A DNA stretch of 63,633 nt from Vibrio tasmaniensis 1F-187 (lineage in GTDB: Bacteria > Pseudomonadota > Gammaproteobacteria > Enterobacterales > Vibrionaceae). Position 1 is the first letter of the stretch, and every line of letters starts with the position of its first letter. The notes under the pieces are model-generated. The model did no database searches. It was not told the origin of the DNA and saw only the letters and a program-made list of their open reading frames with translations. This document shows positions 26,697-36,122 of this stretch, in pieces. The DNA lies in contig NZ_AJZM02000392.1 in assembly GCF_000272405.2 (NCBI RefSeq), positions 1 to 63,633 of the forward strand, given 5' to 3'. Made by a program: the position numbers and the translations under genes.

Positions 26697-28205
26697 ATGA
26701 CTCAGATAAAAAATGACATCGCGATGATTGGTTTAGGCGTGATGGGCAAAAGCCTTGCGCTCAACCTACTGGATAACGGCTTTAACGTTGCTGGCTTTGA
26801 CTTGAATACAGACAATATTGATCGCGCCAGTTTAGAAGCAAAGCTGCTTAATGAATCGTTTACTGGTAAAGGTCAGTTCACACAAGGGACTAGCCTTGAG
26901 CATGTGCTGCAAGGGCTAGCGAAGCCGCGTGTAATCGTTTTGTCGGTTCCTGCTGGAAAACCTGTCGATATCGTCGTGAATAGCTTGCTTGATGCTGGCT
27001 TAGAAAATGACGACATTGTTATCGATACGGGTAACAGCCTTTGGACAGATACCGAGGCGCGTGAAGTGAATTACAAAGGCAAACTGCGCTTCTTTAGCAC
27101 CGCCGTTTCTGGTGGTGAAGAAGGCGCTCGTGTTGGCCCTGCGCTCATGGCCAGTGGCGACCAATCAGCTTGGCAGTATGTAAAGCCGATGTGGGAAGCG
27201 ATTGCTGCTAAAGTGGATGCGAATGGACTACCGGTTGCTCAGTTTGAAGCGGGTGAAGCGTGCGCGGCGTATGTTGGTCCTTCTGGTACAGGGCACTATG
27301 TGAAAATGGTACATAATGGTATTGAATATGCCGACATGCAGCTTATTTGCGAAGTGTACCAGTTCATGCGTGATGTGCTTGAAATGCCAGCTCAAGAGAT
27401 TGGACAAGTCTTTGAACAATGGAACAACGGTGTACTTAATAGTTACCTGATGGAAATCAGTGCCGATATTCTTCAACACGAAGATGTTGTAACGGGTAAG
27501 CCGTTCGTTGAGGTTGTGCTTGATAAAGCAGGGCAGAAAGGCACGGGTTTGTGGACGGCAGTTAACAGCCTTCAAGAAGGGTGTCCAACCCCAACCATTG
27601 CTCAAGCGGTTTATTCACGCGCGATGAGCGGCCAAAAGTCACAGCGAGTTCAGGGTAGTAAACTCTTGAAAGGCAATATTGTGGATAAGAGTCAGCTGGA
27701 TAAAACAGAGGTTATTTCTGAGCTTCACGATGCCCTATATTGCGCCAAACTGTCTGTTTATGCCCAAGGTTTTGATTTATTGAAGACAGCGTCAGACAAA
27801 GAGGGTTGGAATCTCGATTTCACTCAAATTGCTAAGATTTGGCGAGCGGGTTGTATTATTCGTGCCGCTTTCTTGCAAAGTATCACATCGGCTTACCAAC
27901 AAAATAGTGAGCTAGCGAATCTATTGTTTGATGAGGCTTTCATCAAACAAGTGGAAGAGCGCGAGTTGGCTTGGCGCATCGCGGTAGCGAACTCAGCTCT
28001 GTATGGTGTGCCGATGCCGGGAATCAGCTCTGCTCTGAGTTACTTCGACTCATTACGTTGTGAGGTGTTGCCTGCAAATCTGCTGCAAGCGCAACGTGAC
28101 TATTTTGGTTCTCATACTTATTCGCGAGTCGATAGAGATGAAGCTGAAAAGTTTCACGTGACTTGGAGTCAGTCTCCAAGAGCTGAAGTAAAAGTGAACG
28201 CTTAA
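26697..28205 (+). CDS. gnd: 6-Phosphogluconate dehydrogenase (decarboxylating)
   Basis: Oxidises 6-phosphogluconate to ribulose 5-phosphate, CO2 and NADPH. The 502 residues show the N-terminal Rossmann motif GLGVMGKSLALNL, the catalytic SGGEEGAR loop, the KMVHNGIEYADM lysine-asparagine motif, and KGTGLWTAVN, where E. coli has KGTGKWT. It is longer than the usual 470-485 residues. Most Vibrio keep a zwf-linked gnd elsewhere, so this may be a dedicated second copy for gluconate (inference). It is the last gene of the operon before a strong terminator. Confidence 0.9.
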   Translation: MTQIKNDIAMIGLGVMGKSLALNLLDNGFNVAGFDLNTDNIDRASLEAKLLNESFTGKGQFTQGTSLEHVLQGLAKPRVIVLSVPAGKPVDIVVNSLLDAGLENDDIVIDTGNSLWTDTEAREVNYKGKLRFFSTAVSGGEEGARVGPALMASGDQSAWQYVKPMWEAIAAKVDANGLPVAQFEAGEACAAYVGPSGTGHYVKMVHNGIEYADMQLICEVYQFMRDVLEMPAQEIGQVFEQWNNGVLNSYLMEISADILQHEDVVTGKPFVEVVLDKAGQKGTGLWTAVNSLQEGCPTPTIAQAVYSRAMSGQKSQRVQGSKLLKGNIVDKSQLDKTEVISELHDALYCAKLSVYAQGFDLLKTASDKEGWNLDFTQIAKIWRAGCIIRAAFLQSITSAYQQNSELANLLFDEAFIKQVEERELAWRIAVANSALYGVPMPGISSALSYFDSLRCEVLPANLLQAQRDYFGSHTYSRVDRDEAEKFHVTWSQSPRAEVKVNA

Positions 28206-28211
28206 ACAATC

Positions 28212-28245
28212 AATAACGCCCTCAAATAAGAGGGCGTTATTTTTA
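28212..28245 (+). terminator. Terminator of the sugar-acid operon
   Basis: A 12-bp stem (AATAACGCCCTC / GAGGGCGTTATT) with a following T-run, 7 bp after the gnd stop. Confidence 0.9.
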
Positions 28246-28681
28246 TTCGTTTTAAACCAAAACAAACATGTCGAACAATGTTGAACAAATCTATTAACTA
28301 CTGACGTCACCATAACGTATGACCATCATCTCAACATGACTATCATAGGTTGCGCACCTTTGGTTGTGGGGATAATAGATTCCCTTGATTACTTCATGGT
28401 TGTTATAGAAAAATTTTCCCCAAATTGAAAAGATGTTTAATGATTTCGATTATTACAATAATGCTGGAATAGAAATGCGTTCAATTCTTTCGCGTTATGG
28501 TTATGACGGGACTGTTTTATTTCAAAAGGTCATTCCTTTTCCGAACTTGTTTACTGGCGCACATTACTTCCCCTCAATTTATGAATACTTACCCGTAGAG
28601 TCTTTGAAAGCAGCAAGCGCTGTAGTTCAAGAGAATATCAAAATAATATATAGTAAATTTGCAAATTGTAGTGAGGTTGTA
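28246..28681. other. Intergenic region upstream of pepE
   Basis: 436 bp, AT-rich. A frame stays open from an ATG at 28433 into pepE, but its 83 extra residues look non-coding and are not part of peptidase E. The region should hold the pepE promoter; I see no clear regulator site. Confidence 0.5.
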
Positions 28682-29413
28682 ATGAATGTAATGCTATTTA
28701 GTAACGGTAAGTTACCAGGTGACACATCACTTTTAGAGTATGGTAAAGAGTGGATTCGTCCAATGATGGAAAAGACTCAGCCTAAAAAAATGTTGTTTAT
28801 TCCATTCGCAATGATTCGAGGGCAATACTCAGATCGCATGCAGCAATTGCAGCAAGTGTTCGATGAATATGATTGCGAAGTGGTGAGTATTCATGAAGCC
28901 GAAGACCCAGTGCAAGCCTTGAAAGAGGTTGATGGTATCATCATTAGTGGCGGTAATACGTGGGTACTTAACCGTATGCTTCACGACCTAGGCTTGGTAA
29001 CACCGATGCGTGATGCTGTGATCAACAAAGGTAAGCTGTTTATTGGTTGGAGTGCGGGAACAAATGTCGCAACCCCAACGATCCGTACTACTAATGATAT
29101 GCCAATTGTCAGTGCTGCTATCTTGCCTGCGCTTAATTTTGTGCCATTTCAGATTAACCCTCACTATATAGAAGCATCCATTTCTGGGCATATGGGCGAA
29201 ACACGTGATGAACGTATTGAAGAGTTCTTGTGCATGAACCCAAGTGAAGTCGTTGTTGGTATCCCTGAAGGGACGATGCTGCAAGTGTGTGAAGGAAAAT
29301 TAACGTACCACACCGCGACAGGCAAGCCAATGAAGCTCTTTAAGCATGGTCAACTTGCTGAAACGTTCACGGCGGACAGCGATCTTGCATTCTTGATGGA
29401 CATCGGTTGCTAG
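28682..29413 (+). CDS. pepE: Peptidase E (alpha-aspartyl dipeptidase)
   Basis: Cleaves dipeptides with an N-terminal aspartate in the cytoplasm. The 243 residues align with E. coli PepE: N-terminal LFSNGKLPG, IIISGGNTW, the nucleophile elbow GWSAGTN with the catalytic serine, PTIRTTNDMPIV, and FQINPHY with the histidine. I chose ATG 28682, with GAGG 5 bp before it, rather than the longer frame from 28433. It stands alone between the gluconate operon and gntR, with its own terminator. Confidence 0.9.
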   Translation: MNVMLFSNGKLPGDTSLLEYGKEWIRPMMEKTQPKKMLFIPFAMIRGQYSDRMQQLQQVFDEYDCEVVSIHEAEDPVQALKEVDGIIISGGNTWVLNRMLHDLGLVTPMRDAVINKGKLFIGWSAGTNVATPTIRTTNDMPIVSAAILPALNFVPFQINPHYIEASISGHMGETRDERIEEFLCMNPSEVVVGIPEGTMLQVCEGKLTYHTATGKPMKLFKHGQLAETFTADSDLAFLMDIGC

Positions 29414-29487
29414 GTAACGAATAGAGACAGGCTACTGCCTCTTAATAGGGGTTGGCTATGTACGCAATTGCAATGGGTTAAACCAAG

Positions 29488-29520
29488 CCCCAATCTTGAT
29501 CATCCAAGGTTGGGGTTTTT
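29488..29520 (+). terminator. Terminator after pepE
   Basis: CCCCAATCTTG pairs with CAAGGTTGGGG (one G-T pair), followed by TTTTT. The 310 bp from pepE to gntR hold only this terminator and the gntR promoter with its operator. Confidence 0.85.
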
Positions 29521-29682
29521 AATACGTAATATACACATCAAGTGTAAGTTGAGAACTTATTGAACATCGTCTTCGAAAATAAGTATTGTTAGTTTTATTG
29601 GTGGCAAAGCGACGTGTGTGTTTATGATCTGATATCAAGTTTTAGGTGTTTAGTTCTTCTAAAGTAGTCGAAATTCGTTACT

Positions 29683-29698
29683 ATGTTACCAGTAACAT
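29683..29698. promoter_or_regulatory. GntR operator at the gntR promoter
   Basis: ATGTTACCAGTAACAT matches the 16-bp gluconate-repressor operator with one change in the centre. It is 25 bp before the gntR start, so gntR is probably autorepressed. Confidence 0.75.
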
Positions 29699-29723
29699 TA
29701 ATCGTAACCATGATGCTGTCAGT

Positions 29724-30725
29724 ATGCTAAGTAAGAAAAAACGTCCCACATTACAAGATGTTGCCAACCTAGTTGGTGTCACCAAAATGACCGTCAGTCG
29801 CTGTCTAAGAGACTCTTCACAGGTATCAGAAGCACTGCGAGATAAGATCAGCGCTGCAGTCGACGAGTTAGGTTACATCCCTAATCGTGCGCCAGACATT
29901 CTTTCTAACGCAAAAAGCAATGCTATCGGTGTTCTTGTTCCCTCGTTAACTAACCAAGTTTTCGCCGAAGTTATCCGTGGCATTGAACAAGTCACCGCGC
30001 CTGCGGGCTACCAAACCATGATTGCCCACTATGGCTATAGCGCTGAACTGGAAGAGCAAAGCATCGCTTCGCTACTTTCTTACAACGTTGACGCGATTAT
30101 CCTTTCAGAAAATGTGCACACTGATAGAGCGCGTAAAATGCTGCAGACTGTTTCTATCCCTGTGATTGAAATTATGGATTCGGTGTCTCCCCGTATTGAA
30201 CAAGCGGTGGGCTTTGATAACTTTGAAGCGGCTAGAGCGATGACCAAAACCATGATCGATCGAGGGCGTACCAATATCGCTTATTTGGCTGCTCGAATGG
30301 ATGAACGTACTCGCTTGAAAATGGCGGGATATGAGCATGCGATGCAAGAAGCCGACAAAACGCCAGTAACGCTGCAAACGGAAGACGCGTCCTCGTTTAC
30401 TTTAGGCGCAAAACTGATTGGTGAGTTACTTGATAAGCATCCTGAAGTGAATGGTATTTTCTGTACTAACGATGATTTGGCCATTGGTGCTTTTTACGAA
30501 TGCGTACGACGTGGTATTCAAGTACCCGAGAAGATGGCGATTGCGGGTTTCCACGGACACGACATCACAGTGGCGATGACGCCGCGTTTAGCGACTGTAG
30601 TAACACCAAGGGAGCAGATCGGTAAAGTCGCTGCACAGCAAGTTGTAGCGCGTCTACAAGGCAACAAAGAATGGGTGGCGAAGCTGGATCTCGGTTACGA
30701 GATTGAAGTGGGAGAGAGTATTTAA
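29724..30725 (+). CDS. gntR: Gluconate-utilisation repressor GntR (LacI family)
   Basis: A LacI-family repressor of 333 residues. An N-terminal helix-turn-helix, TLQDVANLVGVTKMTVSRCL, is followed by a periplasmic-binding-like effector domain with NAIGVLVPSLTNQVF and IFCTNDDLAIGA. It resembles E. coli GntR throughout. I start it at ATG 29724; the frame is open from 29646, but that would put the operator inside the gene. It should release the operators at 23042, 23066 and 29683 when gluconate is present. Confidence 0.92.
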   Translation: MLSKKKRPTLQDVANLVGVTKMTVSRCLRDSSQVSEALRDKISAAVDELGYIPNRAPDILSNAKSNAIGVLVPSLTNQVFAEVIRGIEQVTAPAGYQTMIAHYGYSAELEEQSIASLLSYNVDAIILSENVHTDRARKMLQTVSIPVIEIMDSVSPRIEQAVGFDNFEAARAMTKTMIDRGRTNIAYLAARMDERTRLKMAGYEHAMQEADKTPVTLQTEDASSFTLGAKLIGELLDKHPEVNGIFCTNDDLAIGAFYECVRRGIQVPEKMAIAGFHGHDITVAMTPRLATVVTPREQIGKVAAQQVVARLQGNKEWVAKLDLGYEIEVGESI

Positions 30726-30764
30726 TCTTACACTTCGGCTTTGCTCTTCATTGGATTCAAACTA

Positions 30765-30805
30765 AAACGCCCTTAACGAGATGAACTTCGCTAAGGGCGT
30801 TTTTA
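30765..30805. terminator. Terminator between gntR and the siderophore-interacting gene
   Basis: AAACGCCCTTA pairs with TAAGGGCGTTT. The plus-strand T-run is strong, and the two genes converge here. Confidence 0.85.
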
Positions 30806-30839
30806 TTTATCTGGCAAAAAGATGTATGTAGTAACAGAC

Positions 30840-31622
30840 TTAACCCGCTAAAGCTTGAGCATCTTGTTGCTTCAACACTTTGTGGCCGTCTTCAGTGACG
30901 CCACGTTTCCAGTAGCTGCTGATGTAGATGTTCTCTTTCGCGACTTCTTTTTCGTTGCGGAAGTATTGTCTCAGCTCGCGCATGCTTTCAAACTCACACG
31001 CTGCCCAAATTGAAACCTGACCGTCTAACCATTCTAAATTGCGAACCGTTTGTGAAAGTGTTTCTTCAGTTTCATCTTCAATCAACCAAGTGACTTTTAT
31101 ACCTTTAGGTGCTTCAAGCGTTTGTTTATCTGCTGCTGAATTGATCTGGATGACGGCGTGACCTATTGCGTGCTCTGGAAGCGATTTTACTTTTGCAGAA
31201 AGCGCAGGTAGGGATGTCATGTCTGCAGCTAAGAAGAACCAGTCTGACCCTAGGTTAAGTCCTTGAATTAAACCTGGGCCAGCCACTGAAACTGTGTCAC
31301 CCACTTTCGCGTTCATTGCCCACCTTGCTGCAAAACCACACTGCAAATCTGTAGTGATGTGGCGAACGAAATCAACCTCAATAAACTTCTCTGAAGGGTT
31401 GTACTGACGAACGGTGTAAGTGCGCATGGTTGGGCGCTCACCTTCGTTCAGTTGGCTTAAATCAGTGGTGCCGAGTGGCGAGAACAAAAGTTTGATGTAG
31501 CCGCCGGCACATTCGGTTGGATACTTACTTAATCCTTCACCGCTAAGCGTTATACGCTGCATGTTCGGTGTAATGGTTGAGGTTTGAGTAACAGTTAATG
31601 TGATAGGGCTAGGCTTGCTCAT
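30840..31622 (-). CDS. Siderophore-interacting protein (FAD ferric-siderophore reductase, ViuB family)
   Basis: A cytoplasmic flavoprotein that reduces iron from imported siderophores. The 260 residues include the FAD-binding motif RPTMRTYTVR, a central PGLIQGLNLGSDWFFLAAD, and the C-terminal SSYWKRGVTEDGH that marks the SIP family. A Fur-like site sits at 31679, 57 bp upstream. No siderophore synthesis or receptor genes adjoin it, so it may serve imported siderophores generally. Confidence 0.9.
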   Translation of the reverse strand: MSKPSPITLTVTQTSTITPNMQRITLSGEGLSKYPTECAGGYIKLLFSPLGTTDLSQLNEGERPTMRTYTVRQYNPSEKFIEVDFVRHITTDLQCGFAARWAMNAKVGDTVSVAGPGLIQGLNLGSDWFFLAADMTSLPALSAKVKSLPEHAIGHAVIQINSAADKQTLEAPKGIKVTWLIEDETEETLSQTVRNLEWLDGQVSIWAACEFESMRELRQYFRNEKEVAKENIYISSYWKRGVTEDGHKVLKQQDAQALAG

Positions 31623-31678
31623 ATAAGGCTCTCTTAGATTGTGATTTTTACATCATAATCCCGAACATAAAAACACTC

Positions 31679-31697
31679 AATAATAATAGTTATCATT
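31679..31697. promoter_or_regulatory. Candidate Fur box
   Basis: AATAATAATAGTTATCATT matches the 19-bp Fur consensus at about 13 positions. Its place upstream of a siderophore-reductase gene supports the call. Confidence 0.5.
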
Positions 31698-31804
31698 TAA
31701 TGATGGCTGACGACTTAATACTCGACTGTCAGCCATCATATTGATGTGTCTAAATGAAACTCAGAGGTTCTACTTTAAATCTTGGTGGTTATTCCTCGTA
31801 TGCA

Positions 31805-33967
31805 CTAAATTTTAGAGGTGTTTGTTTTTAAAATACCATTCAATTTAGTACCGAAACGACTAGGAAGCTTCCATTTAATTAGCGCTCCAAAAATAAGTAA
31901 AAGAGCAACAAGAGGGTCGATGGCACCTCCGGACTTTCCGCCTCCACTTTTCGCGCCAATAATATTGATAACCGTTGTTGAAGATGCGTGCTCACCAGAT
32001 TTGTCTTTAACTCTTAATGTGACCGTTTTTTTGCCGCCAGTTTTAAAACTATGAGAAGGTGTGGCTTCTTTGCTCACCGTTCCGTCGCTAAATGTCCATA
32101 AGTAGCTAACTGGAGTAAATCCATTGGAAGAGCATGAACGCTGAGTTAATTGGAGCTTCTCCCCAACTTTTCCACTTTGCTGGCTGACTATATGTACGGA
32201 GGGTTTACCTGTACTCAAATCAATTTTGTCGCATTGCCATTGTTCAAACTCAGCTTGAAATTGAGTTGCCCATCGATCGACTATCTTTTTATAGCCTTTC
32301 CAATCGCCTGTTCTGGTTTTGATGAGCATTTTATTAACCTCATCTTTATGTTTTTCAAGCATGAATCGAACGGCTAAATACCCCCAGTAATAAATGCGGT
32401 CAAGATTATAATTAACGTAGTTTGATTCAAAAACAGCACTGAGCGTATAAGTGGATCCGTCTTGTAGCGTGGATATTGCATCTGGGTTTGCATCTGATTT
32501 ACTGATGTACTCAGCTAATCCCTCTGCCCACCATACCACTGGTTCTGTCGGGGCGGTAAATGAGCCATGTAGATTGTATCGACCGTCAAGATAATGGATG
32601 TATTCATGTTCTAAGTTCCATACTTTGTGAGCGTGTTTGGTATCTGGAGACTGATAAGCAATAAATTTTGCAAGGTTTCCAACTTTGCTAGGGGTTCCCT
32701 CCAAATACATACCACCATTATTGCTATCGATACCAAAGAGCAACCTGGCGTATTTCTCATATTCATTAACTGATTTGAATGCATTGACCTGCAAGCGCGT
32801 GTTGAGATCGTTTTTTACAGGGGTGCGATTGGTTTCAAGTTGAGAGTGGAATTTTATCTCGTTGTTTTGAAGGTTTTTACATGCGTTCAACACCTGATCT
32901 GTATTCATAGCTTGAGATACAACGGTGATGTTGTTTTGACAAGGCGATGAACGTGTAAATACCTTCCCATACAACCCTTTTTGATAATTGCAGACATTAA
33001 AATCACCACAGCGTTTGTAGAAAGAGACAACTTCAGCAGCGGCTAGCCATACAGAGCCACCATCCCCAACTTGAGGGTAGCTTGAAAATAGCTTTTTTAA
33101 ATAATTGTCCACTATTGGTGTTATGGGGGTATTCTTTATAGAGCTTAGTCGAGCGAGTTCGCGTGCTGCGTTGGTTAATAGTATTTCTTCTTGGGTCCCA
33201 ATTAACGAGGTTTGAAGCGAGAAATCACCTAAGGCGTGGGCGAGGTCAGTCTTCTGTCCAATAATATTTTTATACGGCGCGTATGATAGGCCTCGATACA
33301 GAAGGTAAAAAGTACCATTCAGGGCATTTCTCATTTGTGCAGATTTGGCATAGCTCCTGTCCCAGCGCTTAAGCCACTGCGTCGCAATATCTATGTACTC
33401 ATGTTGAAGCTTTGCACTGTCCATTAGCGTTATTACTTCTGTGAGTACAGTGCCATGTTCATCACTATTGTTATAAAAATGGCCATTACTCACAAAGCTA
33501 TCAATTGCCAGTTTGGCTGCTGCTTGCGCAGATTTAGTGTACGTAATCTGCTTGTTATAAAACTCAACGTAATATCCGATTCTCATAAAATAAAACAGAG
33601 TTGCAAGGTGCGAATCACCTTTGCCAAGATAGTTTTGCGATAGGTTCGCTGCTTGCGCCGCTGCTGCAAGTACATGCTCTTGCGTATAAATTTTGGTTTC
33701 TAATGTTGTACCTATATCTTGAAAGTTATTGATACAGTCATAACCTTGTCGTTGAACTTCTTTTAGAAACGCTTGGCTGTCATGAGTGATAAGCTTTTCG
33801 ATATCACAAGAGGGAGAGCCACTTCGTGATATTTGTTTGGGGGTTGTTAGCTTAGTAGGGGAGAGTGGGGGGGGTAATTCGCTTTCTAAACCGTGATGTA
33901 ATTTGGCGAATGTGGATGATGCGAAACAGATACTCACAATAATGGTGAGCAAGTACTTGATTTTCAT
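31805..33967 (-). CDS. Exported collagenase-like metalloprotease (M9-type) with PKD domain and C-terminal membrane anchor
   Basis: 720 residues. A signal peptide ends at STFA (about residue 21). A cysteine-bearing N-terminal region (CDIEKL, GYDCINNF) resembles the collagenase activator domain. The peptidase core holds HEYIH at 454-458 with downstream Glu482 in WWAEGLAEY, the zinc site of microbial collagenases. A PKD domain spans about 589-671. Then GGGKSGG (675-681) is followed by a hydrophobic helix and basic residues, resembling a GlyGly-CTERM sorting tail, though about 20 residues follow the helix. Substrate could be collagen or another matrix protein. No neighbour shares its operon. Confidence 0.8.
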   Translation of the reverse strand: MKIKYLLTIIVSICFASSTFAKLHHGLESELPPPLSPTKLTTPKQISRSGSPSCDIEKLITHDSQAFLKEVQRQGYDCINNFQDIGTTLETKIYTQEHVLAAAAQAANLSQNYLGKGDSHLATLFYFMRIGYYVEFYNKQITYTKSAQAAAKLAIDSFVSNGHFYNNSDEHGTVLTEVITLMDSAKLQHEYIDIATQWLKRWDRSYAKSAQMRNALNGTFYLLYRGLSYAPYKNIIGQKTDLAHALGDFSLQTSLIGTQEEILLTNAARELARLSSIKNTPITPIVDNYLKKLFSSYPQVGDGGSVWLAAAEVVSFYKRCGDFNVCNYQKGLYGKVFTRSSPCQNNITVVSQAMNTDQVLNACKNLQNNEIKFHSQLETNRTPVKNDLNTRLQVNAFKSVNEYEKYARLLFGIDSNNGGMYLEGTPSKVGNLAKFIAYQSPDTKHAHKVWNLEHEYIHYLDGRYNLHGSFTAPTEPVVWWAEGLAEYISKSDANPDAISTLQDGSTYTLSAVFESNYVNYNLDRIYYWGYLAVRFMLEKHKDEVNKMLIKTRTGDWKGYKKIVDRWATQFQAEFEQWQCDKIDLSTGKPSVHIVSQQSGKVGEKLQLTQRSCSSNGFTPVSYLWTFSDGTVSKEATPSHSFKTGGKKTVTLRVKDKSGEHASSTTVINIIGAKSGGGKSGGAIDPLVALLLIFGALIKWKLPSRFGTKLNGILKTNTSKI

Positions 33968-34175
33968 TACTCTATCCTCTGACTAAATTTTCCTTCCTCC
34001 AACATATAGGTAAGTCATAGGATATGAAATATACAGAATGTAATGGTATGTAATGCATTTCATTACCTTTCTATAGACAACCAACATTCGACAAGCTCAG
34101 GATACTGACGTTGTGTTTACTGGGTTCGGTGGCTGTGATTCCTGAATATGTAATTACTTCTGGGGATCTGAGTAG

Positions 34176-34207
34176 AAAAAGCCCTTTAGAAAACTAGAGG
34201 GCTTGAA
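34176..34207 (-). terminator. Terminator of the POT transporter gene
   Basis: On the minus strand AAGCCCTCTAG pairs with CTAAAGGGCTT and runs into TTTTT. Confidence 0.8.
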
Positions 34208-34235
34208 GTGTTATAGCTATTTAACGTGAGCAGAA

Positions 34236-35714
34236 TTAGCTGTTTGCTTGCTCTAGTTCAATCGTCTCATCTGCGGCTTTCGCTGCGTCTAGCATCTTAC
34301 GAATAATGAACGATGCTGCCATTGCGATACCCACCATTACAACCGCTAGAACAGTCAGCATTTGGAAGTAATCACCGTAAACCGTTTGAACGATCTCTTG
34401 TGTGATATCTTGGCCTTTCTCAAGTGCAATAGACGTTGAGAATACGGCACCAACAATACCTGACATTGCGATTGCTACAGAGAATAAGCTTACTGAGAAG
34501 TTCTCGATGTGCTTAGGTGCAACAGACAGAATGAAGGCTACAACCATAGAACCAACAATAACTTCACCAAATGCTAGGAAGAAGTGGATTGCTAAGAACA
34601 CTTCAGGGCGAATCAGAATGTCTTCACCTACGGTCGTTACTGCCATCGTTAAGATACCGAAAGCGATCGCCGTCAGAATGAAAGAGAAACCTACTTTGGT
34701 TGCGGTAGAGAAGTGAATATTTTTCTTTTCTAGCTTAGAGAAGATACCCGTAATAATAGGGCCTGCAACCATACACCAAAGTGGGTTCATTGCCATTGAA
34801 GCTTCCGGGGCTACAGGGATGAAGCCGAGTAGATCGCCACGCATTGTGTTGATCGCTACCATTGTCATCGACGTCATCATTTGGCCGTAGTACACGAAGA
34901 AGCATGTCGTCAGAAATGTGATGATTAAGATAGTACCCATTTTCAGCATGTCTGATTTCTTCGATTTCATCATCAAAGAGACAAAGTAGATGATTGCTGC
35001 CGCGCCGATCGCGTAAACGATGTTCTGACCAATATCCATGTTAGAGAACATGAAAAATACCAAGCCAATCATTGCAGCAGAAAGACCGAGGAACGCAGCC
35101 CAGTTTTTTGTGCTAACTGGTTTTTGGTCGATTTCAGCACTTGCTTCAACAAGGCCTTTGCGAACAAAGAGCATCATCAGAAGTGCAGCACCTGCTAGAA
35201 CACCTGAAAGAAGGAAGCCACCGTGGAAACCGACAACTAGCACTAGCATTGGGAACAGGTATTGACCTAATAGAGCACCAATATTGTTTACTGAGTAGTT
35301 GATTGGGTAGCAATTTTCGAAATCTTCTTGAGTTTTGAACGTGCGTTTGTAAAGACTTGGGTAAGAAGGGGACATCAAACCACGCGCATAACTCGCTAAA
35401 GCAATACCACATAATGCCATTGGAACATTAGTCGCTGCGGCACCGAGTACCAGTAGACCGTAACCACTTGCGAATCCGAGAAAGGCAATGGTCAATGATC
35501 GGTATGCGCCTAAAAATTTGTCGGCGATGAAACCGCCTGCGATAGCAAATAGCGGTCCGATTGCAGAGAAAGCACCAACAACCATCATGGTGTCGGCTTC
35601 GTTGTAGTTCAGATCTTCAAGGAAGAAACGAGTCAAGATCACCATGACGCCATAGAACGAAAGTCCGAGCATCATTTGGCAGAACATCATTGATTTGTTT
35701 AATCTATTCCACAT
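34236..35714 (-). CDS. Proton-coupled oligopeptide transporter family (POT/PTR2)
   Basis: An inner-membrane importer of 492 residues and about 14 helices. It starts MWNRLNKSMMFCQMMLG and has the family pattern FAIAGGFIADKFLGAYRS and NYSVNNIGALLGQYLFP, resembling the POT signature for di- and tripeptide uptake. I chose ATG 35714; the frame is open to 35759, but GAGA sits at a usable distance before the later ATG. The ExxERFxYY motif on helix 1 of classic POT proteins is not evident, so the substrate may differ. It is transcribed alone. Confidence 0.75.
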   Translation of the reverse strand: MWNRLNKSMMFCQMMLGLSFYGVMVILTRFFLEDLNYNEADTMMVVGAFSAIGPLFAIAGGFIADKFLGAYRSLTIAFLGFASGYGLLVLGAAATNVPMALCGIALASYARGLMSPSYPSLYKRTFKTQEDFENCYPINYSVNNIGALLGQYLFPMLVLVVGFHGGFLLSGVLAGAALLMMLFVRKGLVEASAEIDQKPVSTKNWAAFLGLSAAMIGLVFFMFSNMDIGQNIVYAIGAAAIIYFVSLMMKSKKSDMLKMGTILIITFLTTCFFVYYGQMMTSMTMVAINTMRGDLLGFIPVAPEASMAMNPLWCMVAGPIITGIFSKLEKKNIHFSTATKVGFSFILTAIAFGILTMAVTTVGEDILIRPEVFLAIHFFLAFGEVIVGSMVVAFILSVAPKHIENFSVSLFSVAIAMSGIVGAVFSTSIALEKGQDITQEIVQTVYGDYFQMLTVLAVVMVGIAMAASFIIRKMLDAAKAADETIELEQANS

Positions 35715-36021
35715 TATTTTATTCTCACATTTGTGTTGATATGTAGTGTAATTACCCAATTATAATATCATTAATAGCAATACATAAAATGAAACATTTG
35801 CTGTGTTCGTTACTTTGCTCTCTATATCTTTTCTTATCGGGCGATTCATTTTTCTCATGCATTAAATATGCAATATTAGATTTTGCTGGTGGATGGTTGT
35901 GTAAATGTCGGTCAGATTTATTTGTTGCTAATCCGCAAGCCAAATAAGGAAAGTTACAGGTGGTAATCTTGTAAAATATTCAAGTGAGCATCACTTTCAA
36001 TTAGCTGTTGGATTTTAGCCA

Positions 36022-36047
36022 ATAAAAAGCCAGCTTGGTGGCTGGCT
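36022..36047 (-). terminator. Terminator of sdaA
   Basis: AGCCAGC pairs with GCTGGCT, and the minus strand continues TTTTTA. It lies 76 bp past the sdaA stop. Confidence 0.75.
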
Positions 36048-36122
36048 CTGTTTGGGTATCGAAAACGACGTTTACGAGAATGCTGTCTCTACAGCGGCTT
36101 TCTCGACTCGTGTTCTTAGCGG

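Noticed and set aside
28433..28681. N-terminal extension of peptidase E by 83 residues
   Set aside because: Peptidase E begins at the later ATG with a good ribosome site; the extension is AT-rich and unlike any domain.
35752..35943. 63-codon frame upstream of the POT transporter
   Set aside because: No ribosome site, AT-rich promoter-like sequence, no family resemblance.
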